DNA of 35,159 nt, taken from NCBI GenBank assembly GCA_017467265.1, contig JAFTSO010000007.1, forward strand, positions 1 to 35,159. Reading direction: 5' to 3'. The translations under genes and the position numbers were made by a program. Below are positions 21,526 through 31,180 of this stretch, in pieces. Below the pieces are notes generated by a model that worked only from the letters and a program-made list of their open reading frames with translations, was not told the origin of the DNA and made no database searches. The DNA comes from Clostridia bacterium (lineage in GTDB: Bacteria > Bacillota > Clostridia > Christensenellales > Borkfalkiaceae). Numbering within the stretch: the first letter of the stretch is position 1; every line of letters starts with the position of its first letter.

Positions 21526-23634
21526 TTATTCGTCTTTCTTTTTCTTTTGCCAGAGCACAAGCCCGACCACAACGCTGCCAAGCGTGATCGCGCCCACCGC
21601 CGTCAGGGCGTTTGCCATCGTTAAATACGGCACAAAATATTCCACGTACAACGTGCCGCTCTCCGTGATTTCCGCCTCCAAAAATCCGTTCCTGCCGTGC
21701 ATTGGCGTGATCGAAACGCGCCTACCGTTCCCCGTCGCCAACGTCAAACGATACCCTTTATAATAATAGGACGGGAGCTCTAAAACGCCGCCGTCTGCCC
21801 CAGCCGTCACATCCACAGAATATTTGCCTGCGTGTTCTTTTTGAAGGTTCGTCGCGGTCACGTCCCCCGACAAAACCAAAACGCCAAAGGCGTTTTCCAA
21901 GAGATACGCCTTGAATAACGGCGCGTCCTTATAGTACAAAATGATTTTACTTTCCTTGTCATACGTGGGGAAGATGAGCTTTGTCTGTGCACCGCCGTCA
22001 TAGCTTTCCGCCGTAATCGGCAACCTCGCGTTTGTATAAGCCTTTTCAAAGCGGTAGAGCGCAACGCCGTCAAAGAGCGCATACGGAATATCGAGCACGG
22101 CATATCCACCTTTTTCCGCCACAAACGAGAGCTGCTGTAACGCATCGTAATCAGCAAGCTCGTAATTGCGCACGTCCGTATTCGAGATCAAACTGCTATT
22201 TAAGCGACTTGCAACGTATTCACTCGTACACCCCTTAGGAAAATAATCCCCGTTTTTGCGTACACCTAATCCATTGAACTCTTCAAACCCCGAAACCTGT
22301 GCCATTGGCGAGTTGACGTCCGTAGTGGACAAAACTCTGCGGAAGAGCGAAAAAGGCATACCGATTACGTTGGCGACACAAAGCAAACCACAAAACCACA
22401 CCGCAATTTTTTGCCATTTTTTATCTTTGCATACGTTATTTTTATGTATTGCAAGCGTTTCTCCAAGGGTATTTTTCGTCTTGAAATCGCTATTTCCTGT
22501 TTTCGATTTCGTCAGCACGTCGCCACACAATTTCCCGTTCGCGAGAGTTGCCACCTGCAAAGAAATCAAAATCCCCCCGATAATCATTAAGCGGAAGGGA
22601 TATTGAATCATACCCATAACCTTGGGTAATGCCCCCCATGGAAAAAACGGAGAATACATACCGAGCAGCAGTCCCCACAACACAATTAAAGACAGTCTAT
22701 CCTTCACCCGTTTTTCTTTTTCCGTGCGGAAATAGTTTATCGCATATACCATCCCCACTAGCGAGACGTATGCAAAGCCCGTCAGCAGATAAAAATTCCC
22801 AAACCCACCAAGGCTATTATAAAAAAGCGTCTTTGCGCTTCTACCCATCTTCTCCGTTTCCGTTACCGCATAGTTAGAAAACATAGGCAATAGATACGTC
22901 GCGGAAAGCAGCACGGCAATCGCCGCCGCGCCTGCAAGAGCGGCGAGATTTTTCTTCGTGAACGTCTGTTTGAAATGCACCAGCAGCCACACCGCCAAAA
23001 ACAGCGCGATGTACACCGTCATTGTCAGGTGCAGGAAAATCGAAAGCGCAAAGCCGAGCACGAACAGTGCGAAAAACACCGCATAATTTTTTCTGTAAAA
23101 CAGCTCGTACACACTCCACGCAATCATCGGGATCGAGAGCAATAAAAAGATTTCCGAAAAGGCAAAACGCACGTACACGTCCCACAGGAAATACGGGAAC
23201 AGAATATACGTCACCGCGCCGATCGCCGCCGTGCGCCCGTCACCAAAGACTCTGCGCAGGAAAGAATAGACGACAATACCGCCTGCGGCAAACAGCAAGA
23301 CGAGCTCGACGTAAATACTGCCGATCATCGAAAGCCCGAGCGTTTTCATCAAAATCACACACAATCCGCCAGGGATCGTGGAATAGAACAGCCCCGTACC
23401 ATACCCGTAATCGCCGCCGATAAGCTCCATTACTTTGCTAAAAAAATTACCTTTATCCCACGCCGCGGACAAACTTCTAATGACACCGTAATGATATTTC
23501 AAATCGTGCCCCGATTGCAGATTGGAAAATAACAGCGGCAAAAATTCCAACGCTGCAATCAGGAATAATAGCCCGCAGACCGCCGCGTGAAATTTTTTCG
23601 TATTCTGTTTTTCTTTCAAAAAATCCTTGATCAT
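21526..23634 (-). CDS. Multi-pass membrane protein, GT-C/PTPS-related family (paralogue B)
   Basis: A 702-residue protein with about a dozen membrane segments in the first ~400 residues and a soluble beta-rich domain, then a last membrane helix and a KKKKDE tail. The first outside loop has [19 protein letters not shown] and [13 protein letters not shown]. This arrangement is seen in the so-called 6-pyruvoyl-tetrahydropterin-synthase-related membrane proteins and in YfhO-like GT-C glycosyltransferases. A role in moving sugars from lipid carriers to envelope glycans is plausible but not shown. It is a paralogue of the gene upstream, from which it is separated by 10 bp. The ATG at 23634 has only a weak AAGAAG ribosome binding site, so coupling is likely. 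A Lys/Asn-rich insert (near residue 400) looks unlike the rest. Confidence 0.78.
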   Translation of the reverse strand: MIKDFLKEKQNTKKFHAAVCGLLFLIAALEFLPLLFSNLQSGHDLKYHYGVIRSLSAAWDKGNFFSKVMELIGGDYGYGTGLFYSTIPGGLCVILMKTLGLSMIGSIYVELVLLFAAGGIVVYSFLRRVFGDGRTAAIGAVTYILFPYFLWDVYVRFAFSEIFLLLSIPMIAWSVYELFYRKNYAVFFALFVLGFALSIFLHLTMTVYIALFLAVWLLVHFKQTFTKKNLAALAGAAAIAVLLSATYLLPMFSNYAVTETEKMGRSAKTLFYNSLGGFGNFYLLTGFAYVSLVGMVYAINYFRTEKEKRVKDRLSLIVLWGLLLGMYSPFFPWGALPKVMGMIQYPFRLMIIGGILISLQVATLANGKLCGDVLTKSKTGNSDFKTKNTLGETLAIHKNNVCKDKKWQKIAVWFCGLLCVANVIGMPFSLFRRVLSTTDVNSPMAQVSGFEEFNGLGVRKNGDYFPKGCTSEYVASRLNSSLISNTDVRNYELADYDALQQLSFVAEKGGYAVLDIPYALFDGVALYRFEKAYTNARLPITAESYDGGAQTKLIFPTYDKESKIILYYKDAPLFKAYLLENAFGVLVLSGDVTATNLQKEHAGKYSVDVTAGADGGVLELPSYYYKGYRLTLATGNGRRVSITPMHGRNGFLEAEITESGTLYVEYFVPYLTMANALTAVGAITLGSVVVGLVLWQKKKKDE

Positions 23635-23644
23635 AGCCGCTTCT

Positions 23645-25768
23645 TTATTCCTTTTCGGTTTTGATTTCCTTTTTTGTTTTGCAAAGTACGCACCAAACGA
23701 CAACGCCGCCAAAGAGCGCAACGCCCACCGCCGTCAGCGCGTTCGCCGCCGTCAAATAGGGCGCGGAAAATTCCACGTACAGTCTGCCGCTCTCCGTGAT
23801 TTCCACTTCCAAAAAACCGTTTCTGCCGTGTATCGGCGTGATCGAAACGCGCCTACCGTCCCCCGTCACCAACGTCAAACGATACCCCTTATAATAATAG
23901 GAAGGGAGCTCTAAAACGCCGCCGTCTGCCCCAGCCGTCACGTCCACAGAATATTTGCCTGCGCGTTCTTTTTGAAGGTTCGTCGCGGTCACGTCCCCCG
24001 ACAAAGCCAAAACACCAAAGGCTTTTTCCGAGAGATACGCCTTGAATAACGGCGCGTTTTTATACGACAAAATCACCTTGCTCTCGTTCCCGTCGTTTGC
24101 CACCGTCAGCAGCGTTTTCGCGCCGCCGTCATACTGCTCCGCCGTAATCCCGATACGCCGATTACTGCTCGTCGTGCGGAAACGGAAAATCTCCACGCCG
24201 TCGAACATTTCGTACGGCACGTTGAGCACCACGTACCCGTTCTCCGTCTTAGGCACAACAAAAGACACCTGCTCAAGCGCGCGATAATCGGCAAGCTCCG
24301 ACACTTTCAAATTCGTATTGGAAACGATCTCTCCCACCAAACGGGTAGACACGTAAGCCCATTTGCAATTCTTCGGAAAATAATCGCCGTGTTTTCCAGC
24401 GCCCAGCGCGTAAAATTCACTACGTCCCGTCAGCTCGTCCAGTGCCACGTTCGCGCTCGTAGCCGCTTGATCGTACGCGGAAAGCATCGCGCGGTTATGC
24501 GATACACCCACCGTGCCGCAATAGGCAAACCCTGCACAGAGCAGCACCATCGGTATGAATTTGACGAGATTTTTCCAAACAAAGTTTTTTTGTCTGCGGA
24601 TAATCTCCGCAGACTCGGGCGCGGCGTTCGGCGCGCCGCGCAACCGTTTCCGTCTTTCTAACAGCGATCCAAAAATTTGCTGTATCAGCACGCACACCTG
24701 CAACGGCGCAAGCATACACCCCAAGAGCAACACGCGGAACGTGTATTGAATCATCCGCAAAAAATTGGGCATATATTGCCACGGGAAATAATGCGTGAAC
24801 AGCACGGGCACGAGTAGCGAACACACAAACAGCGCCGTCCTGCCTGCCGTGCGTTTTCTTCGCGCCAAGAACACGTACCAAAGCGCATAAATCACCGACA
24901 GCCCCACCGCAAATTTATAATCCCACATCAGAATTTCTTCGGTAAAATATTTTTTGGTGTTCACTTCCATTTGCGCGGGCGTTTTGCTCATACCATCCGT
25001 TGCGGTGACCCCGTAATTGACCAGCATCGGCAGATAATAGCTCGCCGTGAGAAAACCCACCACCGCCGCGCCGATTGCGAAATACAACACGTTTTTCCCT
25101 TTGAACACACGCCTGCAATCGATAAGCAACCACACTGCGATTAGCAACGTGATATACACCGTCATCGTCAAATGCGCGTATATGGAAAGCGTATAGCCCA
25201 CGATAAACAACGGCAAAAATGCGCGCGGATTGTTGCGATACAACAGCTCGTACACGCCCCAAACAATGAGCGGCATTGCGAGCATTAAAAAGATTTCGCT
25301 AAACGCAAAGCGCACGTACAAATCCCACCAAAAATAGGGATGACACAGATACACCGTCGCCCCGATCGCGCCAAGTGCGTTGCTGTTAAATACTCTGCGA
25401 AGAAAGAAATACACGATGATGGACGCGCTGCAAAAGAGCAAGAACAGCTCTACGTACAGCGCCCACATCACAGGCAGAGAAAACACCTGCATCAATAAAA
25501 CGCAAAGCCCTGCCGGGAGCGTGGAATAGAACAGCCCCGTACCGTACCCGTAATCACCGCCTACCAGCTCGACGAGCTTACCAAAGAAATCACCCTTTTC
25601 CCAAGCAGCCGAGAGCGCACGTATCACGCCCAAGTGATATTTTAGATCGTGCCCAGACTGTTTTTCGGACGTGCCGAACGGCAGCAAAATCAACGCCGCT
25701 GCGATCGCCAACGCCGCGCAGATTATCAGATGAAAATATTTGCTTGTATAAAAACCTTTCTTTGCCAT
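23645..25768 (-). CDS. Multi-pass membrane protein, GT-C/PTPS-related family (paralogue A)
   Basis: A 707-residue paralogue of the gene downstream with the same layout: N-terminal membrane helix, [32 protein letters not shown], a series of membrane segments to ~residue 430, a soluble beta-rich domain, and a C-terminal helix with a charged tail. N-terminal halves of the pair are moderately alike, whereas about 110 residues near the C-terminus (from FKAYL to ANALTAVG) are almost identical. The function is probably glycosyl transfer or envelope glycolipid work, inferred from the fold type only. Start is set at the ATG before AKKGFYTSK; the longer ORF would begin inside the tRNA terminator. The gene lies 62 bp after tRNA-Arg with a terminator between and no obvious promoter of its own. 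Confidence 0.78.
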   Translation of the reverse strand: MAKKGFYTSKYFHLIICAALAIAAALILLPFGTSEKQSGHDLKYHLGVIRALSAAWEKGDFFGKLVELVGGDYGYGTGLFYSTLPAGLCVLLMQVFSLPVMWALYVELFLLFCSASIIVYFFLRRVFNSNALGAIGATVYLCHPYFWWDLYVRFAFSEIFLMLAMPLIVWGVYELLYRNNPRAFLPLFIVGYTLSIYAHLTMTVYITLLIAVWLLIDCRRVFKGKNVLYFAIGAAVVGFLTASYYLPMLVNYGVTATDGMSKTPAQMEVNTKKYFTEEILMWDYKFAVGLSVIYALWYVFLARRKRTAGRTALFVCSLLVPVLFTHYFPWQYMPNFLRMIQYTFRVLLLGCMLAPLQVCVLIQQIFGSLLERRKRLRGAPNAAPESAEIIRRQKNFVWKNLVKFIPMVLLCAGFAYCGTVGVSHNRAMLSAYDQAATSANVALDELTGRSEFYALGAGKHGDYFPKNCKWAYVSTRLVGEIVSNTNLKVSELADYRALEQVSFVVPKTENGYVVLNVPYEMFDGVEIFRFRTTSSNRRIGITAEQYDGGAKTLLTVANDGNESKVILSYKNAPLFKAYLSEKAFGVLALSGDVTATNLQKERAGKYSVDVTAGADGGVLELPSYYYKGYRLTLVTGDGRRVSITPIHGRNGFLEVEITESGRLYVEFSAPYLTAANALTAVGVALFGGVVVWCVLCKTKKEIKTEKE

Positions 25769-25797
25769 CTGCGTATATTTCCGTAAGATAAGGAAAA

Positions 25798-25825
25798 ACG
25801 GATCAAGGCGCAAACCGTGATCCGT
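25798..25825 (-). terminator. Terminator after tRNA-Arg
   Basis: A perfect 8-bp stem ACGGATCA/TGATCCGT followed by TTTTTCC on the minus strand, 6 bp after the CCA end of the tRNA. T-rich on the plus strand as well. Confidence 0.75.
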
Positions 25826-25830
25826 TTTCC

Positions 25831-25907
<77 letters not shown>

Positions 25908-25956
25908 ATCTGTTTTCTATTCTATTTTTCTTCGCCCTTCGGCAAAGTGCTTATAT

Positions 25957-25985
25957 AGTATAGAATTTTTTCAAAAATTTGTCAA
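25957..25985 (-). promoter_or_regulatory. Sigma-A promoter of tRNA-Arg
   Basis: Minus strand: -35 TTGACA (25980-25985), 17-bp AT-rich spacer, -10 TATACT (25957-25962), about 50 bp before the tRNA. Confidence 0.85.
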
Positions 25986-26045
25986 CTGTTTTTGCGCTCT
26001 TTTTTAAGTTTTATCAAAAAAGTTTTCCGTACTTTGCGGATATAC

Positions 26046-26077
26046 GCAAGCGGTGCGATCGAGATCGCGCCGCTTGC
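26046..26077 (-). terminator. Long hairpin after the manA-ROK gene
   Basis: A 15-bp stem with one G-U, GCAAGCGGTGCGATC against GATCGCGCCGCTTGC, 8 bp after the stop codon. The T-tract on the minus strand is poor (GTATATCC), so it may mainly protect the mRNA 3' end. Confidence 0.55.
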
Positions 26078-26084
26078 GCAAATT

Positions 26085-27938
26085 TTATTCCATCAATAAC
26101 GCCGCGCCGCCCAAAAGCCCAGCCGAATTTCCCAGCTGCGCGATAACGATAGGCACTTGCGGTCCTAACTCTCCTGCAAACAACTCTTTGTTCAGCTGTA
26201 CCTGCAACGGTTTTACCAGCTCGTCGCCCTGCGCGCATACGCCGCCGCCTAAAATCACCACTTCGGGACGGAAAATGTTGGCGAAATTCGTAATACCACA
26301 AGCGAGGTTTGCAATATACCTGTCCACAACCGCTTTGGCGTACTCGTCCACGTCCTTATAATCGAACGCAGTCTTACCCGTCACCTTATCAAGCGCTCCG
26401 ATCTCCCACATCTTACTGTTCGGGTTCGCCTCCATCGCGCGTTTTGTATCGCGAATAATTGCCGTCGCCGACGCATACGCCTCCAAACACCCCTTTCTAC
26501 CGCAAGTGCATTGTTCGCCGCCAGCCACGATGACTGCGTGCCCCAGCTCCGCACCGGCAGACTTGTTGCCTTCCACCAGCTTGCCGTCCACGACGATACC
26601 GCCACCTACGCCCGTGCCAAGCGTCAACAAAATCGCATTTTCATAGCCTTTGGCTACGCCGAATTTCACTTCGCCGAGTGCCGCCACGTTGGCGTCGTTC
26701 GCAATTTTCACACGCAAGCCCGTGAGTGCAGCCACTTTCGGCCCGATCGCAAAATCCTTCCACGCCAAGTTGTTCGAATAGATCACGTTCCCGTTTTTAC
26801 TGTCGATCATACCGGGAACCCCCATACCGATGCCCTCCACGTCGTCCGTGCCCAGCCCCACTTTGGCAAGCAATTTCTTTACGAGCGCCGCGATGTTCTC
26901 CGCGACCTGTTCCGCGCCTTTGTCACTCTCCGTAGGCGCTTTGTCTTCATAGATGATATTGCCCAGATCGTCCACGATACCGCCCTTGATGAACGTACCG
27001 CCAAGATCGATCCCCACGTAATATTTCCGCACTTCATAGGCAATGAGGTGCATATTCCCCGTCAAAAGGACTTCGCCGCTGCCAGCCGGCACAAACCAGC
27101 TATCCCCCAACGTCACCTTTTTGCCGTCGATCGTACCCTCACCGCTTACGCACGTCACACATTTGAACGTGTTTTTATCGACAAAAAGGCTCTTTTCCCC
27201 CGAAACGCACACCGCCGTCGTCGTGAAATAGCGGCTAATCCCTAACAGTTCACCCTGCGCCGTCGCGATCGAGAGCGGATCGTATTCGTATTTTTCGAGC
27301 GCCGTCACCTTCAACGCCTTTTCCACGTGCAACTCGCGCTCTTTCCCGTTCTTGTCCTTTCTGCCGTAATCGTACACGCGGTACGTCAGGTTGCTGTTTT
27401 GCTGAATTTCGCAAATCAAACACCCCGAACCGATCGCGTGAATCGTACCCGACGGGATAAAATAACACTCCCCTGCCTGTACCTCAAAAAAGTTCAAAAG
27501 ATCGGTAAGCGTATGGTTTTTGATCGCGGTTTCATATTCCGCTTTCGTCACGTCGCGCTTGAATCCCAAATAGATCCCAGCCCCTTTCTCCGCCTCGACG
27601 ATATACCACATCTCCGTCTTACCAAAGCTATTCTCATTCTTTAACGCGTACGCGTCCGAAGGGTGTACCTGCACAGACAGGTCTTGCTTTGCATCGATCA
27701 GTTTTGCCAACATCGGGAAAAAGGGAAAATCTTTACAGTTTTTACCCAAATCCTGCTCCGTCGCCGTATCCTGCAACGTCGCGCCGTTTTCCAGACGGGT
27801 AGGTCCGTCCTTGTGGAAGGACAGCTCCCAGCTCTCCGCGACGGGATCTTTGTCCGTCTGCTTGCCGTACTTTTCCTTCAATTTTACGCCGCCCCAAATA
27901 TTGTCTTTACACTCGGGATACAATTTTACGATTTCCAT
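26085..27938 (-). CDS. manA: Mannose-6-phosphate isomerase fused to ROK-family sugar kinase
   Basis: One 617-residue chain with two sugar enzymes. Residues 1-~304 are a type I mannose-6-phosphate isomerase (mannose-6-P to fructose-6-P), with the zinc ligands Gln90, His92, Glu109 and His167 in QVHPSDAY, FGKTEMWY and PSGTIHAIG. Residues ~306-617 are a ROK kinase: phosphate loop DLGGTFIKGG at 311-320, ANDANVAALGE, LGTGVGGG, and the ROK zinc motif ELGHAVI...CTCGRKGCLEAYAS. ROK glucokinases usually start with K-YYVGIDLGGT, so the junction (YEVRKYYVGID) looks like loss of the stop and start between two adjacent genes. The kinase substrate may be glucose or mannose. It is 15 bp after the upstream membrane-protein gene. 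Confidence 0.93.
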   Translation of the reverse strand: MEIVKLYPECKDNIWGGVKLKEKYGKQTDKDPVAESWELSFHKDGPTRLENGATLQDTATEQDLGKNCKDFPFFPMLAKLIDAKQDLSVQVHPSDAYALKNENSFGKTEMWYIVEAEKGAGIYLGFKRDVTKAEYETAIKNHTLTDLLNFFEVQAGECYFIPSGTIHAIGSGCLICEIQQNSNLTYRVYDYGRKDKNGKERELHVEKALKVTALEKYEYDPLSIATAQGELLGISRYFTTTAVCVSGEKSLFVDKNTFKCVTCVSGEGTIDGKKVTLGDSWFVPAGSGEVLLTGNMHLIAYEVRKYYVGIDLGGTFIKGGIVDDLGNIIYEDKAPTESDKGAEQVAENIAALVKKLLAKVGLGTDDVEGIGMGVPGMIDSKNGNVIYSNNLAWKDFAIGPKVAALTGLRVKIANDANVAALGEVKFGVAKGYENAILLTLGTGVGGGIVVDGKLVEGNKSAGAELGHAVIVAGGEQCTCGRKGCLEAYASATAIIRDTKRAMEANPNSKMWEIGALDKVTGKTAFDYKDVDEYAKAVVDRYIANLACGITNFANIFRPEVVILGGGVCAQGDELVKPLQVQLNKELFAGELGPQVPIVIAQLGNSAGLLGGAALLME

Positions 27939-27953
27939 ACCAACTCTCCGATT

Positions 27954-29027
27954 TTATTTTTTCTGTTCTTGCAAAGTTTCCGCGCCCACGTTTTTCATAT
28001 CATACACTTCGTCGATATGCATCTGCGTAGCACCGCCGTATTCCTCGCGATATCCGTCGCGATTATACCCCCCCGTCGCACTCAAAAACGACTTGGCTTT
28101 TTCTTCACGCGCCTGCATACGCTTGCGCGCGTGTTCGGCAAACACAATCATAAACAAGCCGAGCGCCACAATGATCGCACACACGATACCGCCTGCCATC
28201 GCGTTGACCACCGCCACGTCCATTTCGCGTTTAAGCGGAAACGCTGCAAACAAAGCGGTGAACAACGTCAACGCCGACACAAACGCCGTTGCCAAGCTCA
28301 AATACCGCACCGCACGCACGGCGAGATCGTCATATTTTGTCGAACGCACAAAATTCACGATCGCCGTCACGATACGCCAACACGCGAACGCGCCGAATAA
28401 GATCAACGACCATTTCGGAATACGGAATCCCGTACCGCCCACGACCATCTCCAAGACGGAGATCGTCAGCGCCGCCGCCTGTATCAAAAGCATATATCCG
28501 CAATAGCGGTACACCCCGATTTTCGCCTTTTGCAACGCGTGAAAATCATTTTTCAATTTATGCTCGTCCGTCGCGTTCCGCACCAACATACCGCCGAGCG
28601 TGAGCACCAGCAGAATATGATACAAGGACAAAGCCCCATACCATGCCGAATCGTATTTAATCGCCATTACCGTCAAGAATACCGTGTAGCCGACGTTGAA
28701 CAGCGACGAACAAATCCCGAAAAAGATACTGCGGAATTCGTAGCTCTTATACAGATTGCGCGTAAATTTGAATTTGTCCGCGGCTTTGCCCACCTTTTTC
28801 TGCAGCCGCCTGATCGTAATCACCAACACATACAGCGTGTAGAGCAAAATGATCGCACAGATCACGTACGCCACGATGGCATAGACGTTATGCCCGTAAT
28901 CCATCACGATCGTTGCCAACGCCAAAGGACAGGCAATCAGCGTCGTCGCAAAGGCAAGCGTCGCCACCCAAGTCGGCGGATTATTCAGTTGTTTGAAAAA
29001 CTGTTTCCACTTGCTTTCGCGTGCCAT
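27954..29027 (-). CDS. Polytopic membrane protein, unknown function
   Basis: A 357-residue integral membrane protein that I do not recognise. It has a basic N-terminus (residues ~1-20), about eight hydrophobic segments in pairs, for example WVATLAFATTLIACPLALA, VAYVICAIILLYTLYVLVI and GGIVCAIIVALGLFMIVF, and a ~55-residue polar cytoplasmic tail rich in Arg, Glu and Tyr. The start is set at the ATG preceded by AAAAAGGA; a TTG 42 bp upstream is less likely. It lies between the PAS-PP2C phosphatase gene and manA-ROK, all on one strand with short gaps, so co-transcription is likely. Confidence 0.7.
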   Translation of the reverse strand: MARESKWKQFFKQLNNPPTWVATLAFATTLIACPLALATIVMDYGHNVYAIVAYVICAIILLYTLYVLVITIRRLQKKVGKAADKFKFTRNLYKSYEFRSIFFGICSSLFNVGYTVFLTVMAIKYDSAWYGALSLYHILLVLTLGGMLVRNATDEHKLKNDFHALQKAKIGVYRYCGYMLLIQAAALTISVLEMVVGGTGFRIPKWSLILFGAFACWRIVTAIVNFVRSTKYDDLAVRAVRYLSLATAFVSALTLFTALFAAFPLKREMDVAVVNAMAGGIVCAIIVALGLFMIVFAEHARKRMQAREEKAKSFLSATGGYNRDGYREEYGGATQMHIDEVYDMKNVGAETLQEQKK

Positions 29028-29105
29028 ACGTACAGTCCTTTTTTCTCTTCCTTCGTATTGTTTTGCCAAACCGCTCCGCTTTTATGCGACAACGGAATTT
29101 TTTAT

Positions 29106-30191
29106 TTACAGATCAAATGCGATCGCCGTAATATCGTCGCTAAATTTTCCGCCGCTGAATACACCGAGCGCCGTTTTCAATTTCCCGATAAAATCTTCTG
29201 CCCCGCGCGATTGCATCAGCACGCTCTCCGTGCGCTCGATCCCAAACAGCTCCCCTTTCGCGTTCATACACTCTGTCACACCGTCCGTGAGTAGCACGAG
29301 CAAATCCCCCTTTTCAAACGGGAGCTCCTTTTCTTCGTACGTCGCATTCTCCACCCAGTTGGAAATAGGCATACCCACCGATTCGATCTCGTGGATACCA
29401 TACCCGTTTTTCAGCAAGATGGGCGCGTTATGCCCTGCCATTACGTAGCGGAGCTTTTTCGTCTGCTCGTCGATACGTACCGCCGCCACCGTGATGTACG
29501 AACGCTCGTCTTGGTGCAATTCGTTGAATTTTGCATTGAGCTGACAGAGCGCCTTGGCAAGATCGGGTTCTTGACGATCAAGCCCCGCTTTGACGAACGC
29601 CGATAGCATACCTGCCGAAACACCTTTGCCCGATACGTCGGCGAGCACGCCGTAGGTATTGCCGCCCAGCTCGTACACGTCGGGCAGATCGCCGCCCACG
29701 CCAAGACAGGGGATATACACGAACGAATAATTTACACCGCCCATACTCTTGCCGGCAGGCAGTAATCGCTGCTGCAACTGTTTCGCCGAGAGCATATCCC
29801 GTTCAATCTCCGTCTGATAGCTCCCGTCCGTGATCCCTAAAAACAGCTTACCCTTGTCATCGGCAGGCAGAACGCGTATGCGCAGCGAGAGCTTGTCCGT
29901 GTGCCCTGTGCGTTTTACCGTCGTATGCAAAGTCTCCGTCTTTTCCGCACGGTCAGCAACCGCCGAGCGCATCGTGCGATAAAACGTACAATATTCACAG
30001 GCAGCGTTTTGTCCGCACGCCTTTTGTTCTCGGCAACCCACCACGTCCGCGAGCGTACCCACCGATTTTACGTCGTCGGAAACGGAACGCCGAAACGCCG
30101 CGTTCGTGAATTTCACGCGCAGCTTATCGTCGAACACGAACACCCCTTCGGGCATCGCATTTAATATTTTTTTATACGCTCCGTTTTGCAT
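29106..30191 (-). CDS. PAS domain plus SpoIIE/PP2C serine phosphatase
   Basis: A 361-residue cytoplasmic signalling protein. Residues ~1-120 are a PAS sensor (ILNAMPEGVFVFDDKLRVKF start). It carries four Cys at 53, 59, 65 and 68 in the order C-x5-C-x5-C-x2-C, a possible metal or iron-sulfur site. Residues ~135-361 form the SpoIIE-type PP2C domain with the metal-binding GGDLPD, VLADVSGKGVSAGMLSAFVK, LLTDGVTE and SDDITAIAF. Such phosphatases act on phosphorylated anti-anti-sigma proteins in partner-switching systems, but no SpoIIAA- or SpoIIAB-like partner is encoded here. GGAG lies before the ATG. It follows dagK by 30 bp. Confidence 0.88.
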   Translation of the reverse strand: MQNGAYKKILNAMPEGVFVFDDKLRVKFTNAAFRRSVSDDVKSVGTLADVVGCREQKACGQNAACEYCTFYRTMRSAVADRAEKTETLHTTVKRTGHTDKLSLRIRVLPADDKGKLFLGITDGSYQTEIERDMLSAKQLQQRLLPAGKSMGGVNYSFVYIPCLGVGGDLPDVYELGGNTYGVLADVSGKGVSAGMLSAFVKAGLDRQEPDLAKALCQLNAKFNELHQDERSYITVAAVRIDEQTKKLRYVMAGHNAPILLKNGYGIHEIESVGMPISNWVENATYEEKELPFEKGDLLVLLTDGVTECMNAKGELFGIERTESVLMQSRGAEDFIGKLKTALGVFSGGKFSDDITAIAFDL

Positions 30192-30221
30192 CTGCTTTTA
30201 CTCCGTGGCGGCGTTGCGCCG

Positions 30222-31088
30222 TCAATAATACATTTTCAATCCTTTGCCGATCTTCACCTCGAAAGGCAAGTCTTTATACAATTCCCCGTCCAGCTGTACC
30301 ATGCAGGGAGTGAGCGGCTCAAACCGTATGCTCTCGCAAAGGAAATGCGTCGTGCGGTGATACTGCGGCATTTTGCCTTTCATCAACGTCAATAGCGCCT
30401 TCATCAATTGCCATTTGCCCTTGATATGATCGACCACCATCACGTTCATCAGCCCGTCGTTCACTTCCGCAGGCGGACAAATGGGAATACCACCGCCAAA
30501 TTGCGATCCGTTGCAAGCCGCCGCTAACAGCGCGTCGTGTCTTTCTTCCGTGCCGTCCTCTTTTTTCATCACGATCGCATAGCCCTTGAACACGAAAAAG
30601 CTCTTTAACAGGCTGACGAAATATTTCAGCTTGCCGCGCATTTTGCCGCGCTGACAGCGCTCTAAAACATCCACGTCCATACCCAGCCCGGCAACGTTCA
30701 TACACCGCTTTTCGCCTACCTGTAAATAATCGACGTCTTTAGGCTCGTTATTCAAAAACAGCTTTACCGCGTCCGCCGCTTTCAAGGGAATACCCAGCTT
30801 TTCGGCAAAATCGTTCCCCGTGCCGCTGGGCACTAACGCGATGCGGCATTGCGTAGGATCGGCGATGCCGTTAAGAACCTCGTGCAGCGTTCCGTCGCCG
30901 CCCAAAACGACTATGTCGTTTTCGCCCACCTGCGTCAGCTCGCGCACGATCTTTTCCGCGTCGCCTGCCGCCGTCGTGGTGTGCACTTCGTAGGCGATTT
31001 TCGCCTCCTTCAACAGCGTTTCTACGATGTGTAAATTCTTTACGCTACGTTTTTTCCCCGATACGGGATTGACGATAATATGCTGCAT
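30222..31088 (-). CDS. Diacylglycerol/lipid kinase family protein (DagK/YegS type)
   Basis: A 288-residue lipid kinase. The N-terminal catalytic domain opens IIVNPVSGKK and holds the nucleotide motif VVLGGDGTLHEVLNGI near residues 60-75, then LVPSGTGNDFAEKLG. The C-terminal beta-rich domain has AGLGMDVDV, ACNGSQFGGGIPICP and the VQLDGELY ending typical of the family. Bacillus DgkB returns diacylglycerol to phosphatidic acid during lipoteichoic acid synthesis; other members phosphorylate undecaprenol-like or other lipids, so the substrate is open. GGGAG is before the ATG. It is the first gene after a sigma-A promoter shared back-to-back with the cca-type gene. Confidence 0.9.
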   Translation of the reverse strand: MQHIIVNPVSGKKRSVKNLHIVETLLKEAKIAYEVHTTTAAGDAEKIVRELTQVGENDIVVLGGDGTLHEVLNGIADPTQCRIALVPSGTGNDFAEKLGIPLKAADAVKLFLNNEPKDVDYLQVGEKRCMNVAGLGMDVDVLERCQRGKMRGKLKYFVSLLKSFFVFKGYAIVMKKEDGTEERHDALLAAACNGSQFGGGIPICPPAEVNDGLMNVMVVDHIKGKWQLMKALLTLMKGKMPQYHRTTHFLCESIRFEPLTPCMVQLDGELYKDLPFEVKIGKGLKMYY

Positions 31089-31151
31089 AAACTCCCTATT
31101 TTCTTACAACGTCGCTCTTTTGTAAAAATCTTTGATTTTTTCTGTAAAACT

Positions 31152-31180
31152 ATTATATAACACTTTGCCAAGAATTGCAA
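31152..31180 (-). promoter_or_regulatory. Sigma-A promoter of dagK (minus), sharing its -35 box
   Basis: Minus strand: -35 TTGCAA (31175-31180), 17-bp spacer, -10 TATAAT (31152-31157). The -35 hexamer is a palindrome and is also the -35 of the plus-strand promoter next to it. Confidence 0.82.

Noticed and set aside
25908-25950. A second tRNA next to tRNA-Arg
   Set aside because: No further cloverleaf; the bases between promoter and tRNA are leader only.
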